Shown piece after piece: positions 47,714-59,993 of a stretch of 64,000 nt of DNA (its first letter is position 1; the number at the start of each line of letters is the position of its first letter). The stretch lies in the NCBI RefSeq assembly GCF_051106095.1, contig NC_135795.1:1653501-1717500 (forward strand), in the 5' to 3' direction. Made by a program: the position numbers and the translations under genes. Under the pieces are notes generated by a model. It did not search any database. It had not been told where the DNA came from and saw nothing but the letters and a program-made list of their open reading frames with translations. Origin of the DNA: Pogona vitticeps (taxonomy: Eukaryota > Chordata > Lepidosauria > Squamata > Agamidae).

Positions 47714-50700
47714 GTGAGCGGGGGGGGGCAGGTGGCACGTGTGTGTGTGTGTGTGTGTGTGTGAGGGGGCAAGGAACCCCCCCCACAACCATCCCGGTGT
47801 GTGTGTGGGGGGGAGGGAGGGGGGGAAGAACCGGGAGCCGCCCGGGCCTCCCTCAAAATGGCCGGGGGTTGGGTCGGTCTGTGTGTGTGTGTGTGTGTGT
47901 GGGGGGGGGTGCCGAGTCATGGCCGGCTTGAGGAGAAAAGGTCTTTTTTCCCCCCCTCAGGGTCTCTCTCTCTCTCTCACTGAGGCGACCCCGTGTCTCC
48001 TCCGCCTGAGGACCGCGTGCGTGTGGTGGTGGTGGGGGAGAAAGGAGGCCGACCCCCCTCTTTACACACACACACACACACACTCCCGGGCCCACCTGGA
48101 TAAAAAGGGGCCCGGCGCTTACCGGGTCGTGGGTCGGTTCCGTGTGTGAGAGAGGGGGGTCGCGAACGTGGGGAGGCGCCAATGCGTGTCTGACGCGTGT
48201 GCGCGCCGGCCTCCTTGGCTTCCCGTGGGGGGAAGTGGGGGCATCAGGACACGCGTGCCTTGCTCGCATACAGACGTGCATTTTGGACCTCCTCAAACCC
48301 TCCCCTCCCCCGCCCGTCGTTTCTCCTCAGAAAAGGGGGGGTCGAATTGCCTGAGGGGGGGAGGAAAGAGGGGGGGTGGGGGGTCCGAAGGTGGCCCCTC
48401 AGACACAGACACCCCCCCGGGCTCGTGGGAATGTGAGGGGGGGGAGAGAGAGAAGGGGGCGTGAGGGGCGCGGCAGGAAGGGCGTCGTGGGGACGACGGA
48501 GGGACGGACGGGGCGAGGAAGGCCGGCCTGCCAGCCTGCCTGTGGGGCTTGGCCTGGCTGCGTGTCAGGGTGAGGGCCGGCGTGTACACGCGTCCCACCG
48601 TCCACACGCGCGTCTCCTCATATGCACACACGGGCCTGTGGGGTGGGGGGGGAAGAAGGCCGGGCGCGCACACAAAATGGCGTGAGGCGGATTCCGGCTG
48701 GCTGGCTGGCTGGGCGCTTCCCTTTCTTCCCCTTCCTGCCCCCCTTTTGATCCCTCTCCCTCCCGTGTCCGAGGAGACAGACAAGCACCGGGAAGGAGGT
48801 GGGGTTCCCCCCCTCTCTTCCCCCCCCCCCATGTTGTTCATCCGGGGTGGGAGGGACTGGTCCCAGGCTGTTTATGGGCAACCCCTCCTTACCCCCCCCC
48901 CGTGTGGGAAGGTGGAGTCGCCCAGATTCCCCTTGGGCTTCCCAGGCAGACCTTCCCATTCACAAAATGGCGGGGGGGGGCGAGAGGAGAGAAGAGGAGA
49001 TCCTGGGAGTGGGGTGGGGGACCCCCACAAAGATGCTTGGAGAGGAAGGGAATGACACCCTAGACACCCTACAAACGCCTTTTGTAATGGCGCCGCCTCT
49101 TATTATGATTGCCCCCCCTCCTCCCCCCCATGTGGCCACACAGTTTATTTGCAGCCTGCTGTACAGTGAGAAAGAGAGGGGTGGCCTTTCTAGAAACATT
49201 TCTGCCCCCCCCCGCCGCAATTTATTCAGATTTGCTTCCCAACCTGCCTTTTCCGCCTTTTCTCTCCCTGCCTTCAGCCAGGCTCCCATTTCCTCCCACC
49301 CCTCTTCCGTCCCGGCGGCGGAGGCAGTAGCTGAACAAAATGGCGAAGCCCAACATGGCCGAGGCTTCTCTGAATAGTAAGATGACAGCAAGAAGAAGCC
49401 TAAGAGAAAGAGGAGCTGCTGTTTAGCTTTTCATTTCATTTTTTTGTCTTTTTTTCTCTTTTGGTCTTTGTCTCCTTCCACTTGCCTCCTGCTGCTCCCC
49501 CCCCCCCACCCTTTGCACAGATCGCGTGTGTCAGCAGCCGGGCCTTTCACTTTGGGTTCCCTTCCAGAATGCTGCCACGGCGGTCACCAATCTCTACAAA
49601 GGTGAGAGCAATTTGGTTGGGTGGGAAATAAAATGCATGTGGGGGGGGCGTGGAGGGTGGGAGCGATGGGTAGGACGGCAGGAGAAATTAAACTCAGAAA
49701 TTAGGCCACCCATTCATTTACAACTGCTTTGAGTTCATGAGAATTTTTAGGCTTGGAGGGAGCTTGACTGTCATATTTCTTTATCCCCCCTGCAAGCTCT
49801 CTGTTTGTGTGAACCTGCAACTGATGGGTGCATTGTGGTCTTCAGTGTGTGTTTGTCAGTCTGGGTACTGGGGGTAGACATTTTTGCTGTTCTAGTGATG
49901 TTGTTTCAGTGGTTGCCTGCACAATTGACTAAACTGTATGTGTCCTTTGCTGCTTGTGTTCTCCTCAAAAGTGTGGATTTCAGAGTGGTTTGTTATTTTC
50001 AGAATTCGGTTAGTTGTACAGTTTATTTCTTTGACAGAATTTGTGGGTTTTCCTGGACAGCCTGGTCATGTGTTATGTTAAATACAGAAAGGGGCGGTGA
50101 TAATGTCATATTGTTTAATAGAAACAGGATATGGATGTACATATGGTTTGGTGCAGAGGCTGTTGTAGCAGTAGGGCTGTGTATTTACCACAAGTATGTG
50201 AACAATTCAGAACATACATCTGAATGACTCCTGCAGAAATATTTAGCTTTTCTTGGGATCGCACAATATATATGAGTGTAAATCACTAATCAGACAAAAT
50301 ATGTCTTCTTTGATTCAGGGATCATATCCTGAACCTTGAAGGGTCCTCAGATATTGGTTACTCTTTGCCCAGACCTCTGGAGAGTGCTAACATGCAAGTT
50401 TCAGAAGTGAAAAAGGGGCTGCCTCAGAGTTTGATATGTTCAGCCCCCAAAGTTCTTGAGATAGGATTGAATCAATGGAAGTGCCTGTTGTTGTTTTCAG
50501 TCTCTGCCTTAGGTTTCAGCCTGACTCATGCTTTTTTGATGGGGTGGCCGATGTGCCCCATTCCAGACAATGTAACTTGCTCTGAGACAGTAGCTTCACT
50601 TAATATACAGGATAGAATATGCCTGCCTAACCTGGTCCCCTCCAGGTATGTTGGCCTACAATATCCCCCCTGTGTCTCAGTGATCCTGACACATCTGGAA

Positions 50701-53700
50701 GACCAGCAGGTGTGTGTGTCTGGACTTAAGAGTTCTCTCCCTTCCATGTCTTTTTGCCTTGATCCCTCAAATGCCCTGTTGAATAGATTTGTAGGTCCAT
50801 ACGCTTGTATCTCTCTGTTTCATGGTTATTTTTACATTTTGGTCTTCTGTTTTATTTTGGGGTTGAATCAGGTAGTGCTTATTTTTAACTGTGTACTTCA
50901 TATTAATTCCTGAATAGTTGAGCTGAGGCTTCAGTCAGCTGAAATGATATGTTACTGGTAGGTACAAATAGCTTGTTTTTTGCTTCATTGTTGTCAGACC
51001 TCTATTTTTCCAGGATCCAGGGGAAAATTGGTTAGTGTACTTGGGAATGGAGTTTCCAGAGTCTTTAAGAAAGTAGTCTAGAAACAGGCACATGTGCAGC
51101 TTTTAGGGTGAGAACCAAGGTATTCTAAGGTGCCTCAAATGTGGAGTAATGAGCCCTAAAACAGGGTCCATCCTGGTGTAATGCCCTTGATTCTTAAAGG
51201 TGTGGGGTTCCTTTAGTTTCCTAGAGAGAGAAAAGGCCTTTAGTCTTGAAGCTCGGCTGTGCCATGGCTGATGATTAAGTGGAACTGATCTGTAGGGAAT
51301 AACATCGCTGCCTGTATTGACCTCTGAATTATTCTGAATAGTTGATCTAACTGAGGCCTTTTGAGCTAAAAACCAGTTGGTATCCTGGTTGTAAGTGAAG
51401 AAGCATCTCATTATTCCTAACAGTAGGAGAGACACAGCATAGGGGAAAGGCCTGAATAAATAAGTCTTAATGGAACCTGTCAATAGATTTAATGTTCTGG
51501 GTTGTCTAGACTGTAAGGAATCTATTTGTTTTTGCTTCACACTATACTTGAAGAGAATGATCAGGGAAATGGTAACTGATTTCTGTTTACAAGAAAGAGA
51601 TCTTGTCCCATTATCATTTCGTTAGTGGTGTGGAATTCTTAAGTCATCAGAACAAGGACCCTCAGCAAGGTGGTTAAGAGACCTAAACCTCTTTATGCTC
51701 ATGTCTAGCTTATTCCGTCTAAAATGTCTGTGCTGGCTTTCCCTTCCTGGTTAGGTTAGATGTGAATGTTACTGGCTTCCTTTGAATATTTAGAGGTTAA
51801 AAATATTCACTTCGTAACTGGTCATTTGGCAGATGATGATTCAGTTTGAGTGTACAGTAGACTCCTCCTTGCAAGGAGATGACCAAAGTTATTTAAATCA
51901 TGAGTTAAATGAAAAAAAAATGTAATTTTAACCAATTTCATTTTTAAAAAACTAATTGATTTTTACCCATCCTGGAAGTGACATTTTGTATGATCATTCA
52001 AGTAACTTAGAATATAGCACTGCTAGGTGTAGCTAAATGGTTCCAGTGTCTAGTGGTTGGTATGGAATGCAAGGCTGAAAACAGTGTACAGTTACTCATG
52101 CAGGGAGGTATTTGCCAGCTTAGCCAATAATGTTAGTCAGGGTTGTTTTCCTCATTATTGGAGCAGCCATTTTGCTTGCTTGTCACTTAATAAAAGAATG
52201 CTGTCGTGCACAAGAAATGAGTGGCTGAAAGCAGCTCTTGTCTGTACTTCTGACTGGAAATGTGGAATTGGCTTGTAAAGAGGAAACTGATCATCATCAA
52301 AATCCCAGGGCTCATGGTGCTGTTCTGGTCTTGTAAGTCACATTCCATGGCCTATCGTGCCACAGGGAAAGTGAGGGGGAGCACATAGATGGTCACTTGG
52401 GCCAGTAGGTGCTATTGATTAATACAGTGCTATTGATTGTTGTAAAGTTGTGGACCAGTAGGTAGGATTCTCTGGCTCATCTAGTGCATTCTTGAGTAAG
52501 AGGTAGACGGTTGGCTACAAACTCTTTTATCAGATATCTTGTCTCGTGGTTACCTTCCTGAGAGGCCTTAAGACAGCCACTTCATTTCAGCCCTCTTTAA
52601 CTGTGATGTGTCTCCCAATAAAAAACTATATTACTGCATGATAGACACAACCACCTGGTTTCTGCTGTAGGATGGGAAAGTTCATTGCTTTGTGTCATTT
52701 CCTGCATCTGTATGTATTTGCCTTCTGCACAGTACCATGGAGGCTTCTTGAATACTCTCAGAGTCAAGGCGGTGAAGCTGTTTTATCCTGAGAGAATGCA
52801 GTATTCTTGAATAAGAACCTCTGTTTTAATTGTTTTATTCGGTCAGTCTCTTGATCGGGGTCTCACTGCCATGAGCATAGATTAGCTCCACAGGTATCCG
52901 ATAAACCTGCACACAGGGCAGCTGTATTTAATAAATCATTATGCAACCACATTTATATAAAAACTATCAACCAGTATGTATTGCTTACAGTGTGTGAACT
53001 GAATCATATTCTTTAAACGACTTTCTGAAGCCTTCCAAGTTAAAACAACTTGCTTTCTTGGTGTGACTTATTTCTTAGAGCATGTCTTGATTCCTTTAGT
53101 GAGTTGTGGCTGCTCAGTAGCAGGAAGACCTAGTGACTCATATTAAAAGAAATGGTCTTCCCTCATGAGATATAATCTTGTGTAGCATGATTATGGCATT
53201 ATTCAGAAGTGCAAGGTGTGTGTAACCTACAGGAGATGTTAGTCTGATGACATACACAGTAGTTGCTCAGTGATGTCAAGAGTTCCTGTTATAACTTATG
53301 AATTCCAGGAAAAGAGTGGCATGCACGGATATGGAGGAACTCAGTAAGAAAACTGGTGGATAAGGGTGACTGGCCATAGTGATGGAATTCTGGAGCCTAG
53401 TTTCCATTTGCTAATATATGGTACCAAGTCGACAAGTGAGAGGAGAATATCTGATACTTAGGCCAAGGTTGGTCAAAATAAGTGTCAGTCTGTCTGTTTT
53501 GCTTGTTGTTGAGTGTATGTCCAACCACAGAAAAGTCTTTGTGCCTTATTGGTAGGATAAAGCCTTCTGGTCATGTGTTAAAATCTCATAATGGACTTCG
53601 TCTTCAGCTTGTAATGATAGGTGACTACTTGGTTGGTGTAAAGCACCATCTTCCTTATGTGCAGGGTGGTGTCACACAACCCTTAAGTATGTCTGCTCTG

Positions 53701-56700
53701 AAAGCTTGTCTTGTCTTACATCCTACAGATGCAATTGACATGTGGGTGGCACACACAAGTGCCGACACTTGTCAGTGAGCAGTCACAGGAAGTGTGACCC
53801 GAGCAAAGTAATTGAGTCAGGTAATTGGGCAAGTTATGCCTTGCTGCTTCCCTAAAAGCTGCTGTTACTGCTAAAAAGCAGCTTGGTGTGATGATATCTA
53901 TCCTGCACAGATAACGGACATGTTGGCAATTACACTTCCTTTAACTATTGAAAACACAGCAGCTGTCTTTTTAGCAGAAGTCTTAAGTTTGTGTCTGGTG
54001 ATCTTTCACCTTGACGGTTGTATTCTCCTCCTCTCTGGTCGTTTTATCCTATCTTTTCTTCCTGCCCTGTGCAGCCCTCCGCTGAAAGAGTCATGCACCT
54101 CTCCTCATCATGTGACTCTGTTCTGTCAGTCTCATCAATGACTTCTTGTGTGTTCCTGGATTCTGTGTGCAGTATTTTTGGGTTGTACCGGTGAAGACTT
54201 TCTGGACCACACCCTTGAAGTTCAGATTCTTCTCCTTTCCTTGCGTGCCTACCCCAGTGCATCCTTTGCAGTGGCCTTTGCTTGCCTGCTTGTACCGCAC
54301 TCTGCTGTTCAGAGGCCCTCCTGATCTTCAAAGGCTGGTACTCTTCCCCCTTGCTGGCTTTCCTGTCTGGAGGTGCTTCATAGTTTGCCTCTGCACAGCT
54401 ACAGGTGTTCTTACCACGAGCCTTTTTTCAGATTGTACAGATTGTTTCCCTAGTCCTTGTGTCTTACTGTAGTTAAACCATATCATCTCTGATTGAAGTA
54501 ATAACATATTCTTCCTCTGCTTTCCATGCCTCCATTTCACCTTTTTTTTCCTGTTTCCCTCTGTTTTAGGGTGAGAAATACTTCAGGTAGGGTTATGCCA
54601 TATGTTTTCTTTGTCAAATGACCTATAGATGGCACAGTAAAAAAAAAGTTCTTATCTCCCCAGCGGAGAAACAGGCACAATGTGTGGCTCACAGTCACCT
54701 CACTGGTCATTCTATAAAAAGAGTTTCCAATAATGCATTTAAAACTAGCATGCAGGCAAAAGCCTATTATGTCTCAGTGTCCAAGATGTATTGCTGTGCT
54801 TATTTGGGGCAAATAACAATATTCACGCCCTCCTCATATGAGTAACCGGTATTTGCATCTGTTTACTAGCTTGTTTATCATCTGCCTCCTCTTTCTCTGA
54901 TTGTTCCTTACTGCTTGCATGGCTTTTCTAGAGGCAGGACTTAACCTTGGCTGTTTCTTGTCTATTGCTACTCGAGTAGGACCACAAAGAAATGGTAAAT
55001 TTGAGGGCTTCCTCGCTGCTGAGCTCGTTACCGGAAGCTTTCTGTGTGATAATTGAAAATAGAAGTGCTGCAAAATGTATTTATGTATTTTTCAAAAGAG
55101 CACACTAGTTGTAGTATTTGGAAACCAGTGTGTGCTGGTAGCAGATGAGAAGTACTTAATCTCTTGCCCCACTCTTAAAGATGTGTCATTTTAGGTGGGA
55201 AATACTGCAATTTACAGTAATTCTGTGAATTGCTGCTGAAAGTTGGAGCAGTCACTTCACGCAAGACTCCCCTTGAGCTTGAAAAAACCCTGACACTTTG
55301 GGGAACTTCTGTAGTGATAAGGCACTGCTGATTTCATGCTGCCCCTGTCGCAAGTCACTTTGTTGCTGCGCTCAGGTCTACCTCAGTAAGAGAGTTCCTG
55401 CTGTGACTGTAGGGGAAAAAAAGAGAGCTGCAGGCTGTCAAACTGTGGAAACACTTGGCTGCCTTCCCCACCCCCAGTGATCACAGGGGAGTTGTGAAAG
55501 ATGCATTGCCTCCTTGTACTGTTCTCTCTTATATTTTATTTGGCGACTACTGTAATAGAATGAGTATTTATGATCCATGGGGTCACAAAGAGTTGGACAC
55601 GACTAAACAACAAGAATGAGTATGGCTAAGTACAGGGCTGCTGGTACATGGCCACACCATATGCATGCATCTTGGTAGCCTATTGATTTATCCTGCGCTT
55701 GCTGGATAGCTGTTTCTGGCTGATCTGTGCAAAGTCTATTTGCAACTGAAGGTGTGGCATATGTGGTTTTGTTGTAGGAAAACTGAGCACCTATTTTAAA
55801 GCCCCACGTGAAAACATAAGCATTTTGTGTATCGCTTGTTTTATGTGAAATGTTTTTGATATGGTCAGCAAAATGTTGTATTGCTAGGCCAGGACATTCC
55901 ATGGCTATCAGCTTATATAATCTTTTAAGTGCTTAAGAAAACCCAGGATGTTCACCACACCAATTTCCATGGATAAACTTCCCATTGTTGCTTTTATCTA
56001 GGTTTGAACTGGAAGATGGGAACAAATGTAAAAAATTACATTGGGAAAACCTGCATGGAACCAAGAGCCAAAATTTCTCTGTCATTTATAGCTGTTTTTA
56101 TTCATTGCATAAACCCTATTGCTTACTGGTTTTACTCAGTTTGCAGTACTGAGACACTATGGCATGCAACTCCATACTCGGCAACATACAGTGTTCAGGA
56201 ACCTTAACTGCCAGGCCTTTGCAAGTTAGTTCTCGTGGCTATTGAACTCTCAGTGGAATGCATGAACTGAGTTGAAAAACATGCTTTAGCACAAGTGGTA
56301 CCCAAACATGGACTTGGAGTAGCTTGTTCAGACATGGCGTCCAGCAGTAAACTGAGCCAGTGATGAGCCACATGAAAGAACGTGGATATTGTTTCACTGG
56401 TGGCAGGGAGCATGAACTGTTGAATTCCCTACATTGATCTAGGCAAGTCATATGATGTGCCATTTTTTCTCAGTAACTCTGTTAATAAAACAATGAGATG
56501 TTCTGGCTTCTAACAGTTGTGGAAGTTAAAAAAATGTACATGGTTGCGTCAGGCTGAGCAGAGATGTATGGTGTCCTTATTGGCTGTAAAGTGAGTGATG
56601 TGGCTTGTAGAATGACTGCAAAAATAAGTCAGTCAGTCAATGTTTATTTGTGGTCTCCGACCCAATAGGATACATATATGTAATATTTAAAATAGATATA

Positions 56701-57480
56701 AGCAATTAAAACATTTCAAGATATCTAAAACAGCATAAATTAATTAAATAGATTACCAATACAGTATACTTGTGTGAAATCCTAGAATCCAAGTTGGTGT
56801 ACCATATAACAGTTGGGGCAGAATCTTGAGCTTAAAAACTTGGATAGCAGCTGGTATAAATTGCCCCCCCCCTTGGTAAAGAAAACATGCAAGATAGCTT
56901 TCTGCATGTTCTGGGCTGCTTGGATTATGGACCGTTCCTTCCCCAAGATATTCCCCTCCTCTATCCAAGTAAGTAGTCTTTGATTTAAATGATTGGAGTA
57001 CAATTTACCCAGCACAGAGAGTAGACTGATTGGTCTGTAGTTGGTTGATTTTGCCTGAACTCCCTAGCAGGTGTGAGAGAGGTATATTCACAAGTGCCAG
57101 TGAGATCAGCCTTTCCCTCTAGAAGCTGCTTTATACATGTGTGGCTGATGCCTATGATTACTGCTGCCTAATCCTGCTGTCTCCTCTTCTCCTCTTCCTT
57201 CTAGAAAGTGTTGATGCCCATCAGCGGAGTTTTGATGTAGGAATCCATATTGGCTATCAGCGTCGGAACAAGGATGTGCTGGCTTGGGTTAAAAAACGCA
57301 GAAGAACAATTCGCCGAGAAGACTTAATCAGTTTCCTGTGTGGGAAAGCGCCACCTCCACGAAACTCTAGAGCTCCCCCAAGATTGACTGTAGTATCTCC
57401 CAACCGAGCTGCTTCCACAGAAGCCAGCTCCTCTGTAGAGACGGACTTGCAGCCCTTCCGAGAAGCCATAGCCCTCCATG
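47446..57480 (+). CDS. HAPSTR1: HAPSTR1 (C16orf72), HUWE1-associated stress-response regulator, exons 1-3
   Basis: HAPSTR1 binds the ubiquitin ligase HUWE1 and tunes cellular stress responses, mainly in the nucleus. Three coding exons (47446-47713, 49521-49601, 57205-57480) join in phase with AG/GT sites into 625 bases, about 208 codons. The protein begins MEDKAAKEEGEAEIQE and contains two related short repeats, FQNSATAVAQLYK (exon 1) and FQNAATAVTNLYK (exon 2). A basic segment, WVKKRRRTIRRE, resembles a nuclear localisation signal. The Ser/Pro-rich tail reaches EAIALHG. The human protein continues with a Ser-rich C-terminal region ending HKRNRMI, which was not found and is presumed to lie right of the window. 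No disruption is seen. Confidence 0.96.
47714..49520 (+). other. HAPSTR1 intron 1, GC-rich with simple repeats and YY1-like motifs
   Basis: The CpG-rich island continues through most of this intron. (GT)n runs lie at 47739-47763 and 47881-47900, and a (CA)n run lies at 48064-48082. AAAATGGCG-type motifs recur at 47855, 48674, 48964 and 49337. Many long G or C homopolymers are present. Long open frames on both strands here reflect GC bias, not genes. Confidence 0.7.
49521..49601 (+). CDS. HAPSTR1: HAPSTR1 exon 2
   Basis: The exon encodes DRVCQQPGLSLWVPFQNAAT then AVTNLYK. It has a TTTGCACAG acceptor and a GTGAGA donor. Its end echoes the end of exon 1, so the FQNxATAVxxLYK unit appears twice in succession, which suggests an old internal exon duplication. 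Confidence 0.96.
55574..55617 (+). mobile_element. BovB LINE 3' terminal fragment
   Basis: ATCCATGGGGTCACAAAGAG TTGGACACGACTAAACAACA is the last 40 or so bases of a BovB LINE, with everything upstream lost. Confidence 0.65.
56640..57060 (-). mobile_element. non-LTR LINE reverse-transcriptase fragment
   Basis: On the minus strand the sequence encodes LGKLYSNHLNQRLLTWIEEG NILGKER, which resembles the reverse-transcriptase stretch before the GFRKGRST box in LINEs. It is followed shortly by FKLKILPQLLYGTPTWILGF, a motif from further along such proteins. The close spacing suggests internal loss. The copy ends about 145 bases before HAPSTR1 exon 3. Confidence 0.55.
57205..57480 (+). CDS. HAPSTR1: HAPSTR1 exon 3
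   Basis: The exon encodes ESVDAHQRSFDVGIHIGYQR, RNKDVLAWVKKRRRTIRRED, LISFLCGKAPPPRNSRAPPR, LTVVSPNRAASTEASSSVET and DLQPFREAIALH. Acceptor CCTTCTAG and donor GTAATG flank it. The match to human is almost complete. If the intron after it were retained, the frame would run 24 more codons to a TAA at 57552-57554. Confidence 0.96.
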
Positions 57481-59993
57481 GTAATGGTCCTTCCTCCTCT
57501 TTCCGTGTATCTTTTAGGAGCAGGTGTCCGACGTGCATGCCTCCACCCTCGTAACTCCATCAGTAGCAACAAGGTGTTCTGGCTACTAACTTCATGGTCT
57601 TGGCATTTTTAACATGTGTGTGGTGTCTGGCCAAACAGTCATGTGAAGCAGTTTACCTCTGAATGTAGTTCAACACAGCCGTACACTTCCTGACATGTCT
57701 TCCTCTGCATTGTTACCTAAAGGTTGTTACGGCTCGAAACTGGTGTGCCTTTCTGGTACAGAGGTCTATGTAGAAAGGGGCTGGGCTTTTTCTCTGTGTG
57801 AGGAATAAGGCTTACAGCTCCCTAAGCCCTCCTCCTTTGTCTTTCTCAAGGCACTCCCATGAGGATAATGTGATTTTCATGAACAGTCAAGAGTGTAATT
57901 TGGGGGCCAGCGTTTCGTCTGATTAATGTTGTGTGTTTCATTTGTCACTGTTGTGTGGCATGCAGTGAAGTTCTTGCTCATGCTCTTTGATAATCTAGTG
58001 CATGATTCTTCATGGCTAACCTTGCATGAATCTGGAATCTCGAGCTGGCAGTCAGTCAAATGAATTTGTATTCGAACAGTGAAAGTGCTTTTGGTGATCA
58101 AGAAATAGACGCTCTGTGCCAGCGTGTTTTGGAATCTTTGGTTTCAGGCTTAAAGAGAAAATCCCTTCTCTCGCAGATGCCATTCTTCGTTTGAAGTACA
58201 AAAGGTTTTTTCCCCTTGCTTGCTTGAATGGCTTGCTAGGCAAAGACTCCAGAGTAGCAGATATGCTCAGCTTAGGTGTGAAGTATGGTGTAATTGAAAG
58301 TTAAAAGTTATTTAAAGCCTTTTGCATTTTAGAAACATAGAGGAGAAAAGTTGTTTGTGTCCTGTCCCTCCCTCGGTTATATAGAAAGGTTATGATTTTT
58401 TTTTATTTTTTATTTTTGGTAAATTACCAGTGACAACTTGGTGAGGTTAGATCTGAAGGACAGGTTTTGTATTTAGATGTTTGCATTCAGCACTAGACAT
58501 TGTCAAATTATTTGAACAAGTTTGTACTTCTCTAAAAATACCACAGTAGTGTGCTTGGATTTCCCAGGGGTTTTCCATTCAGATGCTGATGAGGTCGGTA
58601 CCTACTTAAGTTCACTGGTATTGTAGGGCAGCTTTCCTACAATACTTTAAGGCATTGAAATGTGCTGAAGTAACAACTCACACCAGCCCTAGCCCGTCTG
58701 GCTATTGGCTGTACTTGGTGGGTGATGGAGATCACAGCTAAGCATACACCAGGAACGGCAGGTGTGTAGCAACTGCTGTCATAAGCAACAACCTGCTTGG
58801 TGTACCAAAGATACATGGGGTGTTGTTGTTGTTCAACAGTTCTTTAAACCGGGGTTGTTGTTTTTTTGGATAGGCCTAAAGTGGAGCCTCCTCCTAACAT
58901 GTCCAGGCTCAGAGAAACACAGTGGTGCGAGATTTTGTTCAAAGCATCTGTAGCAACAGTTAAAGATAGGAGTCTTCTCTTATTTTGACCCTTAGGAGCA
59001 GAGTGCTAGGTATTACAGGATGTTAAACATCTTGTCTAATCTGGGTAGCATACACTAGAAGAGATTGCTGCAGTTAGTGTTTGTACCCACATTCCATTAA
59101 AGGGAGATACAATAGACAAGAGGCTTTATGTTTGTGTGGTGGTGAGTATAAATCTGTTTTATTCTTTCACAACATGCGTTTTTGCTTCCAAAGCCTAATT
59201 CCTTGGACTAATTAAGAATGCAGTTGAAAACAGAATATTCTGAATTGCTGTTGGATATTGTTCCCCTTTTGATTTGTGCGCTTAAAGTTAGGGTTAGGGT
59301 GGTGCCTCTGTTGTGGAGCCTCATTTATATATACAGTATTTGCTTTCTGGTCTTCTACTTAGGGGGTTACAGGATTGGAACCCTGCCATTGTGGCTGTAA
59401 TGGCAGGCTGCCCTAGCCCAGCACCAAAATAGGTAAGGGTTGGAAGAAATGGCCATCAGTAAACATGGATCACTTGGGAAACCCTCCCCCTCCCAAATGC
59501 CAGGACATGTTCTTCTCAGAGTGATTGTGCTTTCTGTGCTGCTTTTAATTCAGCAGTCGGGCACCGCTTTTATATCTCTTGGGAAGGAAGTCTTTGGACC
59601 TGAGGCTCTGGAAAGCTTTTTGCCACACGGTAGCCAGTACTGAACAGCAGAGGCATACCAGTGGGATGACAGCATGACGCTGTGCTCTTTTGGCCTCAGG
59701 TTTTCCGGTTTGTCTGGTTTCTTAATGTTATGATTAGGTTTTGACCCAATTGATAAAGACTGCAAGGAGAATCTGAACCACTGGTATTGAATTTAGAATT
59801 GCCCAGGAATCTGTGCGGATGAAAGGACGTGGCTTTTAAACTTGTCTCTCTAGGCTAACAACACAATGGCCGAAATCCTGCAGGAGTAAATTTATGTTGT
59901 GTAAGCCAGATGTTGTAATCTAGCACTGGAAATGTTTAATTGCAGTCTTTAAAGTCTCTTATACTCCCACTTCATATTCCAAGGCCTCCCTAA

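Larger units (their letters stand above)
49602..57204 (+). other. HAPSTR1 intron 2
   Basis: A BovB fragment (55574-55617) and a LINE reverse-transcriptase fragment (56640-57060) are listed separately. The rest is repeat-poor, moderately T-rich sequence. Two open frames, at 49805-50227 and 50365-50913, are hydrophobic, match nothing recognised and are within chance expectation. Confidence 0.6.

Noticed and set aside
46663-47856. A 397-codon minus-strand frame opposite HAPSTR1 exon 1
   Set aside because: It is a GC-driven shadow of the promoter and exon 1 on the other strand, with no recognisable domain.
49805-50913. Two hydrophobic frames of 140 and 182 codons in HAPSTR1 intron 2
   Set aside because: They lie in different frames, match no protein I recognise, and are within what chance gives in 64 kb of six-frame sequence.
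59281-59300. Telomere-like TTAGGG repeats
   Set aside because: Only two consecutive units are present, too few for an interstitial telomeric array.
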